A stretch of 64,000 nt of DNA from Chloroflexota bacterium (GTDB lineage Bacteria > Chloroflexota > Anaerolineae > Aggregatilineales > Phototrophicaceae): contig JAIUNI010000008.1 of assembly GCA_020161935.1 (NCBI GenBank), positions 1-64,000 of the forward strand, written 5' to 3'. This document shows, in pieces, positions 44,059 to 52,924 of this stretch. The translations under genes were made by a program, and so were the position numbers. Under the pieces are notes generated by a model. The model was given only the letters and a program-made list of their open reading frames with translations. It ran no database searches and was not told the DNA's origin. Position 1 is the first letter of the stretch. Every line of letters starts with the position of its first letter.

Positions 44059-45591
44059 TTACGTTGCCAATTCGGTTTGCAGGTCCAACTCTACAAACTG
44101 AATGGCACTATTCGAAAAGGCGATGACTAACAAATTCCCGTTCTCAAGCAGCCTGACTTCTTGCGGGAAATAGAAATACGGTATCCCCAACGTGTCTGCG
44201 GTAAGCGATGACAATACAGAGCCATTTGCGTCTAAGTGAACGAGTATACCGGAATCATCACTAGCGCTATATTTCCCGATAAATAGGTCGCCCAAATCAG
44301 TCACATCTAAACTCGTGATATTAGATTGCAACTGCACTTGGCCTAAGGCGAGACCTTCTTTTAAAACATCTCCTTCTGTGTCAAAAATCGTTATCCCTTT
44401 TTGACCGTAGCTATCGGCGATGTAGACTTCACTGTTTGAGGTAATCGCTATGCCGTTGATGCCCTGCCCAATATCATACTCTTCGCTGCTCACAGGGAAT
44501 TGGCGGATCAATTCACCGTCATAACGCATAACCATTACATAGGTGTTGGTCTCCTCACGGCGAACCTCATTCGGTGGTTGTGTTACTACCGGCGCAATTC
44601 GATCTGTCACGACCACATATAGGTGTTCATTCTGGTCAGACCGGATGGTGATGGAACCCGCATTATCATTCAACCCTAACGACTGCAATACCTCGCCCTC
44701 GGACGAGAATAGTGCGATGTCATAGGTTCCACCACCATAGCCCATACCGCCATCAATAACCGCCCAAAACTGACCATTGGTAATCGGCACGAGGTTGTAA
44801 ATGAACGGTGTGCTTGCTGATAAAGTTATCGTTCTGAGCACTTCCCCTGTAAAATCCACTTCCAGCAATTTGCTCCTACAATTTCCGCACGGGTCACGCT
44901 GGAACAGATAAACACTTTGTTCACCCAAGCCCAGCAACCGCCCTGACATACTCACGGTTTCGTTACGAATTACCGTAGGGTTATCTTGAAAAGTAACTTC
45001 ACTTCCCTGTTTTAAGGAATCCGCTATCTTAAATAGAAAATCGGAAATCGCTTTCGAATCGGCAAAGGGCATAACCACGTAAAAAACTATAAAACTCTTC
45101 GGTTGGAATTCTACGACTGCTATACCTGCGAAAAACCCTTCACTTTTATCCGGTCGTGACGAAATGGCGACCTGTCTGCCATTGGTCAGTGTGCGGATTT
45201 CGAGATTTGTAAAATCATTTATCCCGGTATAAGGTGACAGCGCAAACTCACCGCCAACCCAATCCGACATTTCTTCTAAATCTTCGATGGGTTCAAATTG
45301 ATCCCACATAAAATAGAGAATACCATCAAGCCCAACCAGCATCAGGCCATCATCGCCCTCTAATTCTCTTTGATCAGCCGGTGATTGAAATAAATCCGTA
45401 TCACTCGCAAAAATAGTGAGACCTACAGACTCTTGAGTAATCCACCCCGCTGGATAATCAAAGGTGAACGCTAAATCACCGACTAGCATATGGTACGTAT
45501 CAGTCGGCATATTCTCTTGCGCTAAGAGGTTGAGCGGCATAACCAGTAAAAAACCCAATGCCAGCATTAACAGATTACACATCCTAGACAT
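44059..45591 (-). CDS. Secreted protein with propeller-like C-terminal half
   Basis: 510 residues with a signal peptide (MSRMCNLLMLALGFLLVMPL; the Cys is inside the leader, so lipoprotein status is unclear). Residues about 25-200 have no family I recognise. Residues about 230-500 read as NHL/beta-propeller blades (GINGIAITSNSEVYIADSYG, LDVTDLGDLFIGKY). Strong ribosome-binding site GGAGGAA. Likely a cell-surface binding protein; no function assigned. Confidence 0.8.
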   Translation of the reverse strand: MSRMCNLLMLALGFLLVMPLNLLAQENMPTDTYHMLVGDLAFTFDYPAGWITQESVGLTIFASDTDLFQSPADQRELEGDDGLMLVGLDGILYFMWDQFEPIEDLEEMSDWVGGEFALSPYTGINDFTNLEIRTLTNGRQVAISSRPDKSEGFFAGIAVVEFQPKSFIVFYVVMPFADSKAISDFLFKIADSLKQGSEVTFQDNPTVIRNETVSMSGRLLGLGEQSVYLFQRDPCGNCRSKLLEVDFTGEVLRTITLSASTPFIYNLVPITNGQFWAVIDGGMGYGGGTYDIALFSSEGEVLQSLGLNDNAGSITIRSDQNEHLYVVVTDRIAPVVTQPPNEVRREETNTYVMVMRYDGELIRQFPVSSEEYDIGQGINGIAITSNSEVYIADSYGQKGITIFDTEGDVLKEGLALGQVQLQSNITSLDVTDLGDLFIGKYSASDDSGILVHLDANGSVLSSLTADTLGIPYFYFPQEVRLLENGNLLVIAFSNSAIQFVELDLQTELAT

Positions 45592-45608
45592 ACAAATTCC
45601 TCCAAAAC

Positions 45609-45839
45609 CTAGCCATTGGAGATTTCTAAACTACCCTCACCCATGTACACGCATTCGCCACCTACGCCGACGAAGGTATATGCCCCAGCCGCTTGATGGA
45701 TTTCGATGTGGATGTAGCTCGGCCTGCCCATCTCGAAGCCCTGCTCGCTGATGATGTGGGCGGGGTTGGGGTTGCCGCCAAAGCGCTCGTTGGTGAACAC
45801 GTCAAGCAGGTGGTAGTGCAGTCGGCGCATATTAGACAA
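45609..45839 (-). pseudogene. PhzF-family remnant with large internal deletion
   Basis: 76 codons in which the N-terminal PhzF motif (HYHLLDVFTNERFGGNP) is joined directly to the C-terminal one (SEQGFEMGRPSYIHIEI, VGVGGECVYMGEG). PhzF proteins are about 260-300 residues, so some 200 residues of the middle, including most of the active-site region, are missing while frame is kept. It starts eight bases inside the end of the upstream gene. It may still be made as a short peptide, but I call it a broken gene. Confidence 0.75.
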
Positions 45840-46263
45840 AATAGCCTTTCAAATCTGCTGGTAGATAGTTAATTGCTAAATCTTCTTTTGCAGTCCATCC
45901 TTGAGGTTGGTAATCGCCCAGAAAGGTTTGATCATTATGCCAGAAAGAGCCAATCCAAAGTTTTTCATCAAGGTTGATCAAAAATGTCAGACGCATTCTT
46001 TGTTCTGTATTTTCTAAATACAGATTAGGAACTTGCTCTATGGTGACTTCTGCAAACATAGACCTCATCCACTGTTCAGCGTTCGTTTCATCAACGATCA
46101 ATGTGCCATACCGGAACTCACCTTGAGTGGGGTTATGGTCACCATGATAGGACGGATAGTCGAGCAAAAACATCACGTCTATATCGTAAAAGAATCGCCA
46201 CTTACCCATAAACTTCACGGCTGCCAACGAATAATCCCAATCGACAAAGATTTTATCAGGCAT
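45832..46263 (-). CDS. Unknown 143-residue protein
   Basis: No family recognised. An aromatic, acidic, soluble protein (KFMGKWRFFYDIDVMFLLDYPS, LTFLINLDEKLWIGSFWHND). ATG overlaps the PIN gene stop by eight bases and its end overlaps the PhzF remnant, so translation is probably coupled. Its place directly after a PIN protein could suggest an immunity or antitoxin role, but nothing in the sequence shows that. Confidence 0.7.
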   Translation of the reverse strand: MPDKIFVDWDYSLAAVKFMGKWRFFYDIDVMFLLDYPSYHGDHNPTQGEFRYGTLIVDETNAEQWMRSMFAEVTIEQVPNLYLENTEQRMRLTFLINLDEKLWIGSFWHNDQTFLGDYQPQGWTAKEDLAINYLPADLKGYFV

Positions 46264-46753
46264 GATTCCACGTCCTCGAAATTGTCAGCGGGAAATGGGC
46301 TTTCAGGCGGTTGACCGCGCCGCGCAGGGTGACGACGGGCGGCACACCGAGCGCGTGCAGTGCGTAAGCATGGCGCAGGATGTTGCGGTCACCGGTGATG
46401 AGTCGGGTATCGTTCCCCTGTTCGGCGAATGCCCACGCCGCAGCCACGATTTGCGCGTCGAGGTTATCACCACGCTTGCGATGACCCAATACGCCGTTGA
46501 TCTGCGAGAGCAAGCTATCTGACGTAACCACACCCGACAGCACACGCTCAAGCGGCAGTCCAAGCGTTCCCAACTCGGCGGCAAGCTGTTCCCACGAACG
46601 TCCCTGCTCGTGTGCGCTGGCAGCCGGAAGGACGATGCGAACGTGTCCGGCACGATCCCAGTCGAGCAGTTGGCGCGTCAAACCCACCTCTGTGTTCCCG
46701 GTAGGATGCAGCAGGTGGATAAGAACGTTGGTATCGAGCAGCAGGTTAATCAC
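46256..46753 (-). CDS. PIN-domain protein
   Basis: 165 residues with PIN-type acidic residues: Asp7 (LLDTNVL), Glu49, Asp99 (DAQIVAAAW) and Asp122 (LITGDRNIL). PIN domains are metal-dependent ribonucleases, often VapC toxins. No VapB-like small gene precedes it; the upstream neighbour, nine bases away, is an M42 peptidase. The 143-residue gene downstream overlaps it. Could be an RNA-processing enzyme instead of a toxin. Confidence 0.8.
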   Translation of the reverse strand: MINLLLDTNVLIHLLHPTGNTEVGLTRQLLDWDRAGHVRIVLPAASAHEQGRSWEQLAAELGTLGLPLERVLSGVVTSDSLLSQINGVLGHRKRGDNLDAQIVAAAWAFAEQGNDTRLITGDRNILRHAYALHALGVPPVVTLRGAVNRLKAHFPLTISRTWNHA

Positions 46754-46762
46754 GCCGTTCCC

Positions 46763-47809
46763 CTACATCCGCACCGCGTCCCACTGAATGTCTTTGAGAA
46801 TGGCCTGTATCAACTTGAGTGTGTTGTCGTAGTCGTCGCGGTTGAGGTAGGCGGTGGGCGCGTGAATATAACGGCAGGGCATCGAGATCACGGCTGACGG
46901 AATACCGGCGTTGGCGCGGTGAATAGCACCCGAATCGGTGCCGCCACCCAACGACGTTTTAAGCTGATAGGGCAGCTTGTTCTTCTCGGCGGTCGCGCGC
47001 ACAAAGTTCAGCAGGTGCGGCGGGACGATCAACGAGCTATCCATCACCGTCAGCGCTGGCCCACCCCCCAAACGGCATACGGCATTGGGTGGAATATCGT
47101 CGTCAAGCTCGGCGGTCGGGTTCGGAACATCATTGGCGGTCGTGCCTTCGAGGGCGAAACCGACATCGGGGTTCAAGCGCTGCGCCGCGACCTTCGCCCC
47201 ACGCAGGCCGAGTTCTTCCTGCACGGTGAAGGCCGCTAGCACATCGACCGGATACGGGCCGCCCTGCAAGATGTCGATCAGCAGCGAACAGCCGACGCGG
47301 TCATCAAAGGCTTTGCCGCGCAGGGTCTTCTCGCCGAGTTCCATATAGCGGCTGTCGAAGGCGATGCGGTCGCCAACCTTGACCTTGCCGCCCACGTCGT
47401 CCTTATTGCTGCCGCCGATGTCGATGCGGAGGTCACTCAGTTTGACGGTGTTGTTGTTGCCGCCCGACTTGTGGATCGGTGTCCAGATGATGACCCCCGG
47501 CACCTGATCGCTGCCGACTTTGACACGCAGCGCGGGCAGAATACGTTCGTCAATGCCGCCGATGTTGGTGAACTTAATCAGCCCGTCACTGCCGATGCTG
47601 GTCACCATAAAGCCGATTTCATCCATGTGGGCATCCAGCATCACGCGCGGGCGATTTTTACCCGTGCCTTTTTTGATGGCGGTGACGTTGCCCATCGCGT
47701 CGATGGTGATGTCGGTGGCGTGACCGTCAATGGCCTTGAGGACGATCTCGCGGACGGCATCCTCGTTACCGGACACGCCGATTGCTTCAGACAGTTCTTG
47801 TAAAATCAT
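46763..47809 (-). CDS. M42-family aminopeptidase
   Basis: 348 residues. Metal/catalytic motifs DAHMDEIGFMV, FDDRVGC, VQEELGLRGA, ALEGTTAND (Glu in place of the Asp of the siblings) and CRYIHAPTAYL. ATG start. Second of three M42 genes. The different fourth ligand may shift metal or substrate preference. Confidence 0.93.
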   Translation of the reverse strand: MILQELSEAIGVSGNEDAVREIVLKAIDGHATDITIDAMGNVTAIKKGTGKNRPRVMLDAHMDEIGFMVTSIGSDGLIKFTNIGGIDERILPALRVKVGSDQVPGVIIWTPIHKSGGNNNTVKLSDLRIDIGGSNKDDVGGKVKVGDRIAFDSRYMELGEKTLRGKAFDDRVGCSLLIDILQGGPYPVDVLAAFTVQEELGLRGAKVAAQRLNPDVGFALEGTTANDVPNPTAELDDDIPPNAVCRLGGGPALTVMDSSLIVPPHLLNFVRATAEKNKLPYQLKTSLGGGTDSGAIHRANAGIPSAVISMPCRYIHAPTAYLNRDDYDNTLKLIQAILKDIQWDAVRM

Positions 47810-47916
47810 GTGTTCAATCCTGAAATGTTGAAACGCTTATAGGTATTACATCAGGGCAAAAGAAGCAGCACTCATCCAGCCGCGATTGTGGGCTTTGACG
47901 ACGCGGCCTGAGCGAC

Positions 47917-48996
47917 TCACGCACCCGCCGCTTTCAGGTCATCCCACTTAATCACCTGCATAAAGTCAGCATCCAAGCCCGCGATGAAGTGCGCCATCAA
48001 ACGGCCTGCCCGCTCGACATCGCGCAGGTCAATCGTTTCAACCGGCGAGTGCATATTCCGCACCGGCACTTCGAGCAGCGCCGTCGGTATGCCTTCACGC
48101 GCCACCTGAATAGCCCACGCATCCGTACCGCTTGCGCCGGGGATGAGATCATCCTGAATTTTAATTTCCTGATTACGCGCGGTTTCTTTGATCTTATCCA
48201 GCAGCTTGGGGTGGAAGTTTGGCCCGATGCCAATCCCCGGCCCGCCGCCCATCTCACAGGCGCTTTCGGCATCAATCCCCGGCTGCGGGGCAAAGGTCAC
48301 ATCGAGCGCGATGGCAATGTCCGGGTTGATGTGGTAAGCGGCGGTCGTCGCACCAATCAAACCGGTTTCTTCCTGCACGGTGGCCGTGGCGTACACATCC
48401 CAGTGGTGGTGCATCCCTTGCAGCACATCGAGGCAAACGGTGACAGCCGCCACACAGGCGCGGTCGTCCATCGCCTTCCCGGCGACCTTTTTGCCGTTCA
48501 GGTCGATCATGGGCGCGTCGGGGGTAATCAGGTCGCCGATTTGCACCAAACGGGCAACTTCGGCGGCTGGCAACCCAACATCAATCACCAGATCGTCAAA
48601 GGTCGGGTATTTCTTGCGGGCATCCGCCTTGAGCAAATGCGGCGGCACGGTGGACACAATCCCCGGCAGCGGTTGGCGACCGTGAACCATGACCGTTTGC
48701 GCCATCATAATACGGGCATCCACGCCGCTGATGCGATGTACGTAGATAAAACCGTCAACCACGTCGCGTACCATCAACCCAATTTCATCCATATGCGCCG
48801 CCAGCATAATTTTGCGGGCGGGCTTCACCGGATGTGTGGCTTCCTTCACCGCGATCAAACTGCCGAGACCGTCTTGTTCCATGCGGTTGGTGAGCGGCTT
48901 CCACGCGGTACGGACGATTTCGCGGATCGGCCCTTCATGACCGGAGGGCGCGTGGGCATCAACAAGCGACCTTAAATGTTCTTTTACGTCTAACAA
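47917..48996 (-). CDS. M42-family aminopeptidase
   Basis: 359 residues. AAHMDEIGLMV, MDDRACVAAV, VQEETGLIGA, ALDVTFAPQ and VRNMHSPVET, a complete M42 set. TTG start with GGGGAG about seven bases upstream. First of the three M42 genes. M42 enzymes often form 12-subunit tetrahedral particles; co-expression of three paralogues could allow mixed particles (inference). Confidence 0.93.
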   Translation of the reverse strand: MLDVKEHLRSLVDAHAPSGHEGPIREIVRTAWKPLTNRMEQDGLGSLIAVKEATHPVKPARKIMLAAHMDEIGLMVRDVVDGFIYVHRISGVDARIMMAQTVMVHGRQPLPGIVSTVPPHLLKADARKKYPTFDDLVIDVGLPAAEVARLVQIGDLITPDAPMIDLNGKKVAGKAMDDRACVAAVTVCLDVLQGMHHHWDVYATATVQEETGLIGATTAAYHINPDIAIALDVTFAPQPGIDAESACEMGGGPGIGIGPNFHPKLLDKIKETARNQEIKIQDDLIPGASGTDAWAIQVAREGIPTALLEVPVRNMHSPVETIDLRDVERAGRLMAHFIAGLDADFMQVIKWDDLKAAGA

Positions 48997-49049
48997 AGAT
49001 GTTCTCCCCTTTTTAGTAGATTACCATCTCGCCGCCCCTGAGGTTCGAA

Positions 49050-49598
49050 TTAGGGAGGCGGCGCTTCAATAGTCGTGTCTTCAAACGGCAGCGGCGTGAT
49101 AGACGGCGGTACTGCTTCGGTGTTGGTTGGCGCAGTTGTCGCAGTCGGTGGCGGCGCATCCGTCGGCACCGGCGGCGGTGTAAACGTCGGTAACGGTGTG
49201 CTGGTCGGCAGCGGCGTTGCGGACGGAATGAGTGTCAGAGTCGGGGCAAGCGTATCTACCGGAATGACCGGCACAAGGTAGGGTGTATCGGTCGGTGGGA
49301 TAAACTGAGTCGGTGGGCGGTTAATCGGCACGAATTGAATAGGTGTCGGCTGCAAAGGACTGAGCAGTGATGGGGTCAAGCCGATTCGCGTAACGGTCGG
49401 CAAACCAACCGTCGGCGTAAGCCCTGCACCGATGGGCGTGTTGGTCACGGCGGTGGGGATGGTGGAGGCACGGGGTTGAGCTGTTCCCCACAGCAGGAAG
49501 CCGATGCAGTAAAAGGGTGTCGTCATCAGGATGATGATAAACAGCACGATACGGATATTGCGCTGCCGGTTGGCAGTATTGGTCACGGCATCAAACAT
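49050..49598 (-). CDS. Small membrane protein with Thr/Pro-rich ectodomain
   Basis: 182 residues. A short cytoplasmic N-terminus, one helix (about 17-37) containing TPFYCIGFLLWGTA, then a low-complexity Thr/Pro/Ala ectodomain ending ITPLPFEDTTIEAPPP. No enzyme domain. It is a tandem paralogue of the gene at 49694, and the membrane motif and terminal PLPF are shared. Looks like a surface-exposed single-pass stalk. Confidence 0.8.
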   Translation of the reverse strand: MFDAVTNTANRQRNIRIVLFIIILMTTPFYCIGFLLWGTAQPRASTIPTAVTNTPIGAGLTPTVGLPTVTRIGLTPSLLSPLQPTPIQFVPINRPPTQFIPPTDTPYLVPVIPVDTLAPTLTLIPSATPLPTSTPLPTFTPPPVPTDAPPPTATTAPTNTEAVPPSITPLPFEDTTIEAPPP

Positions 49599-49641
49599 AA
49601 CACAGTCCTAGTTATCCAAAATCGAGTGCTAACTATAGCAC

Positions 49642-49669
49642 AAAAAAAGGCACGCGGCGGCGTGCCTTT
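49642..49669 (-). terminator. Intrinsic terminator of the small membrane protein gene
   Basis: AAAGGCACGC / GCGTGCCTTT stem (49646-49655 with 49660-49669), T-run following on the minus strand. Confidence 0.85.
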
Positions 49670-49693
49670 GGTCTACGATTGTACTACGCCAGC

Positions 49694-50149
49694 CTAGTTA
49701 TCGAACGGCAGCGGCGTGTTGGTGATCGCGGGCTGCGTCGGCGGTGGCGGGTTGGTCGGCACCGGTGGATTCGTCGGTGGCGGCGGATTGGTCGGGATAA
49801 TAATCTGCGGCGTGGGCGACAGGAAGCGTGTCGGCACCATCAGCGTGGGCATCACCTGTGTCGGGAAGCCGCTATCCTGTGTCGGGAACTGCGGCGTAAT
49901 ACCGAGCGGTGTCACGCTGGGGAAGAAGCCACCGAGCGGCGTGGCCGTCGGGTCGGGCAGTGTGGCCGTCACCACCTGAGGGCCGGGTGTCGTCGGTGTA
50001 GGGGTTGGGGTGCGCTGCGGGGCGGTTCCCCACAGGAAAAGACCGGCGCAGTAGAACGGTATCGTGATGGCGATAATGGTACCCAGCGCGATACGCCAGT
50101 TTTTGCGGCGTGTTTCAGCCGCTGCAAGCCGCTGTGAATTACTACTCAC
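49694..50149 (-). CDS. Small membrane protein with Thr/Pro-rich ectodomain
   Basis: 151 residues from a GTG at 50149, which has GGAGGG seven bases upstream; a TTG at 50164 is less likely. One helix with IPFYCAGLFLWGTA, then PTPTPTTPG and a low-complexity ectodomain with a PPPTNPPVPTNPPPP stretch, ending ITNTPLPFDN. It shares PFYC-x-G-xx-LWGTA and the PLPF end with the 49050 gene. Ends in a terminator, so each copy is its own transcript. Confidence 0.8.
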   Translation of the reverse strand: MSSNSQRLAAAETRRKNWRIALGTIIAITIPFYCAGLFLWGTAPQRTPTPTPTTPGPQVVTATLPDPTATPLGGFFPSVTPLGITPQFPTQDSGFPTQVMPTLMVPTRFLSPTPQIIIPTNPPPPTNPPVPTNPPPPTQPAITNTPLPFDN

Positions 50150-50197
50150 ATCACTACCCTCCAATAAGCCCCTTCACAAGACCAACTATAGCACATC

Positions 50198-52015
50198 TTA
50201 GAGGCTTCGCACCTGATACAACTGCCCATCGGTGAAGCCGCGTTTGCGGTAATATTCGCGGGTGCCGATGGCGGAGATGACCGCGAGGCGCAAAAAGCCC
50301 TTTTCGCGGGCGATTTCGACGGCGCGTTCGATCAACTGTTTGCCGAGGCCGAGGTGTTGGGCGCGTCCGGCTTCGGATGCACCGAGTTCGAGCGACTGCC
50401 CGTAAACATGGATTTCGCGGATCATGGCGGCACCGGTGAGTTCATCGGTGATGGCGGGTTCGTTGGGCAGCGACAGGCGCAGGAAACCGGCAATATCACG
50501 GCTGGCAGTGATGAACTGCAAGAACACTTCATCGGAGCAGCCACCGTCATACCACATTTCGTCTAGGTGAAGGTCAACCGCATCAACGGCTTTGAAGCGC
50601 ACTTCACGGGCGCGGATGTCACGGCTGCGTTCACCGGCTTTCGAGAGTTCATTTTCCACGATCTGGCGGAAGTTCGTCATCTGGTTGCCGACGACAATAT
50701 CGGTCGAGGGGATGTCACGGATGACGCGGGTCAGGCGGCAGTATTCTGGCGTGAGGCGGAAACTTTCGGTCAGCACATGCAGCAGTTCGTCGTGGGTGTA
50801 CGGCTTCCAACTGCCATCCTGATAGCGCTGCATGAGTTCAGCACTTTCGATCAGCGAGCAGGGATACACCTTCAGTTCGTCAGGGCGGAAGTCGGGGTCG
50901 TCAAACATCAGCTTATAGTCGGCGATGTCCGCTTCTGGCGATGAGCCGTACAAGTTGGGCATCCAGTGGGCGTGAATTTTGAAGCCGGCTTGACGCAGCA
51001 GCTTAACAGCACGGCGGGTGGCTGCGACTTTGTGACCACGTTTGTTGAGCTTCAGCACCTCGTCGTTGAGGCTTTGGAAGCCAATTTGGACTTTGGTGCA
51101 GCCGAGGCGGCGGACACGAAGGACTTCTTCGACACTGATATGATCGGGGCGGGTTTCGATGACCAAGCCGACACTGCGGCAGGGTGCGGTTTCATTTTCA
51201 AGGTGGGCAGCTTCGAGTTCTTCCCAAGTGGCAAATTCATCCACCGGCGAACGGGCGACTTCACCACGGCTGATGGCTTGGGCGAGGTCGGTTGAGCGCA
51301 GCATTTCGTCTTTATAGACCAACTGCACGACGGCGTTATAACGCTTTTCGATGTGACGACCGTCGATGGTGGCGGTGGTGGTGTTGCGGTCGGGGTGAAG
51401 CTGTGACTTTTCAAGCAGGGCATCTTCAACGGCTTGGCGACTATCGATGCCTTTGCCGAAGTCGTGCATGGCATCAAAAATACGCTTGATGAACCAGATC
51501 TGGTAGCTTTCGGGATAGAACGACCATGTGCCACCGAGGACGATAATCTCGATTTTATCGGTGGGATGACCGGTGTTGTGGTAGCTTTGCAGGCGGGTAT
51601 AAGTCTGCAAGTACGGGTCAAAGCTGTTCTGTTCGGCACGTTGGGCACCGGGTTCGTCGGAGAGGTAGCTTTTGGGCATCCGAACGTCGTTGGGACAGAA
51701 GATACATTCACCGGGGCAAGGGAACGGCTTGGTGAGGACCGTAACCGGCGTGACACCGGAACTGGTACGAACCGGTTTGCGGCGCAGGCGTTCGAGGACG
51801 GCCTGTTCATAAGGCGGCAGGGATTCACCGGCGAAAGTGCGGTAAGCCAAGATGAGATCATCACGGCTGTAAGTACCGTCGTGGCCTTTGGGATAGTCAC
51901 GTAAGAGCTGGTCAAGCTGTTTGCGGGAAATATCCGGTTGGGTGACGACGGCGGTGAGGATTTTGAGCAGCGGTTCACGGTGCTGCTGTAGGTCAATGGT
52001 CTGTCGGTGACTCAT
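50198..52015 (-). CDS. elp3: Elp3-family tRNA uridine modification enzyme (radical SAM + GNAT)
   Basis: 605 residues. The radical SAM iron-sulfur ligands are Cys100, Cys104 and Cys107 (PCPGECIFCPN), and the C-terminal acetyltransferase domain includes AQHLGLGKQLIERAVEIAREKGF. It forms cm5U/mcm5-type modifications at tRNA wobble uridine from acetyl-CoA. Elp3 is universal in eukaryotes and common in archaea; bacteria with it are few, and Chloroflexota include a structurally studied example. ATG with GGAAGC. Stands alone here; no other Elongator subunit is seen, as expected. Confidence 0.95.
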   Translation of the reverse strand: MSHRQTIDLQQHREPLLKILTAVVTQPDISRKQLDQLLRDYPKGHDGTYSRDDLILAYRTFAGESLPPYEQAVLERLRRKPVRTSSGVTPVTVLTKPFPCPGECIFCPNDVRMPKSYLSDEPGAQRAEQNSFDPYLQTYTRLQSYHNTGHPTDKIEIIVLGGTWSFYPESYQIWFIKRIFDAMHDFGKGIDSRQAVEDALLEKSQLHPDRNTTTATIDGRHIEKRYNAVVQLVYKDEMLRSTDLAQAISRGEVARSPVDEFATWEELEAAHLENETAPCRSVGLVIETRPDHISVEEVLRVRRLGCTKVQIGFQSLNDEVLKLNKRGHKVAATRRAVKLLRQAGFKIHAHWMPNLYGSSPEADIADYKLMFDDPDFRPDELKVYPCSLIESAELMQRYQDGSWKPYTHDELLHVLTESFRLTPEYCRLTRVIRDIPSTDIVVGNQMTNFRQIVENELSKAGERSRDIRAREVRFKAVDAVDLHLDEMWYDGGCSDEVFLQFITASRDIAGFLRLSLPNEPAITDELTGAAMIREIHVYGQSLELGASEAGRAQHLGLGKQLIERAVEIAREKGFLRLAVISAIGTREYYRKRGFTDGQLYQVRSL

Positions 52016-52327
52016 GAGCTTCCAGTAAAGTAGTGGTCATTATCGGGCTGATTCTAGCAGAGATAGTGGTCAAAATGTAGCGTTGTGCCTGTTAAACAGG
52101 TGATAACAGGCAACATTAAGGGTGAGATTACAAATAAAGACATTTTGAACCGCAGAGACGCGGAGAACGCAGAGATAAAACAGAGGATAAAGAGCTTTTG
52201 GAGTGCGTTTATGGCGACAAAAGGCAGTGAAAGGCGTAAAAATAGGCGAAAATGGTTCGGAAAAACAAACCAAAAGGAAACGGGAAGTAAACGGGAAAGT
52301 CTTAAGACATACGCGCATCAGTTCGTA
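52016..52327. other. Gap with a dispersed repeat
   Basis: Between elp3 and marR, divergent. Contains GAACCGCAGAGACGCGGAGAACGCAGAG at about 52149 (a related CAGAGACGCAGAG tract lies at 40018). No gene; a plus-strand reading frame at 52085-52366 is not supported. Confidence 0.5.
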
Positions 52328-52356
52328 TTGGCAACACCGGGCGGCAGTTTTATACT
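52328..52356 (+). promoter_or_regulatory. Promoter of marR
   Basis: TTGGCA, 17-base spacer, TATACT, about 35 bases before the ATG. A TTTAGCTGG half-site just after it resembles the operators at 52846 and 52925, so autoregulation is possible. Confidence 0.6.
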
Positions 52357-52390
52357 TGATATTTAGCTGGCAAATTAAATTGAGAGCGAC

Positions 52391-52831
52391 ATGAATAAAT
52401 ACGATGACTATATCGGCGTACTGCTGTACAACATAAGCAAAACTCAGCGAAACATGGCGCAGGCCGAATTCAACCAACTGGGCCTGCACGCCGGACAAGA
52501 ACGGGTGCTGCTGTCCCTGACCGATGACGCAAGCAGGGTTCAATCCGAGCTGGTGAACGATTTGTGCGTCGAGCCGCCAACCGTCACCAAAATGCTGCAA
52601 CGGATGGAGAAGGCGGGCTTGGTTGAACGGCATCAGGACGGCGAGGATGGACGGGCAACCCGCGTGAGCGCCACGGCGCAGGGCAAGGCGCTGCAAGAAC
52701 CGATTCTTGAAATATGGAATGACCTCGAAAAGCGGATGGTCGCCAACATGAGCGTCACCGAGCAAACCCTACTGCGCCGCCTGCTCATGCAGGTGTTGAC
52801 CAACCTCACTACCGAGCCGGGCGAGGCATAG
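52391..52831 (+). CDS. MarR-family transcriptional regulator
   Basis: 146 residues, winged helix-turn-helix (LVNDLCVEPPTVTKMLQRMEKAGLVERH recognition region, wing RHQDGEDGRATRVSAT), helical dimerisation ends. MarR proteins bind palindromic DNA and release on ligand. Two operator-like palindromes lie immediately downstream, before the nitroreductase gene, so this regulator probably controls it. Confidence 0.93.
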   Translation: MNKYDDYIGVLLYNISKTQRNMAQAEFNQLGLHAGQERVLLSLTDDASRVQSELVNDLCVEPPTVTKMLQRMEKAGLVERHQDGEDGRATRVSATAQGKALQEPILEIWNDLEKRMVANMSVTEQTLLRRLLMQVLTNLTTEPGEA

Positions 52832-52845
52832 TGTTATATTACCGA

Positions 52846-52867
52846 TTTAGTTAGCCACCTAACTAAA
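52846..52867 (+). promoter_or_regulatory. MarR-type operator 1
   Basis: Perfect inverted repeat TTTAGTTAG-CCAC-CTAACTAAA (22 bp), 14 bases after the marR stop. Confidence 0.75.
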
Positions 52868-52924
52868 AGTGTAGTATACAGCCAAGCTAGATTGTTCCAA
52901 AATTATTGGAGTTATTCCTGTCTA

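Noticed and set aside
49030..49050. tRNA T-loop (GGTTCGAATT) near 49042
   Set aside because: No cloverleaf can be built around it; it is the end of an intergenic stretch.
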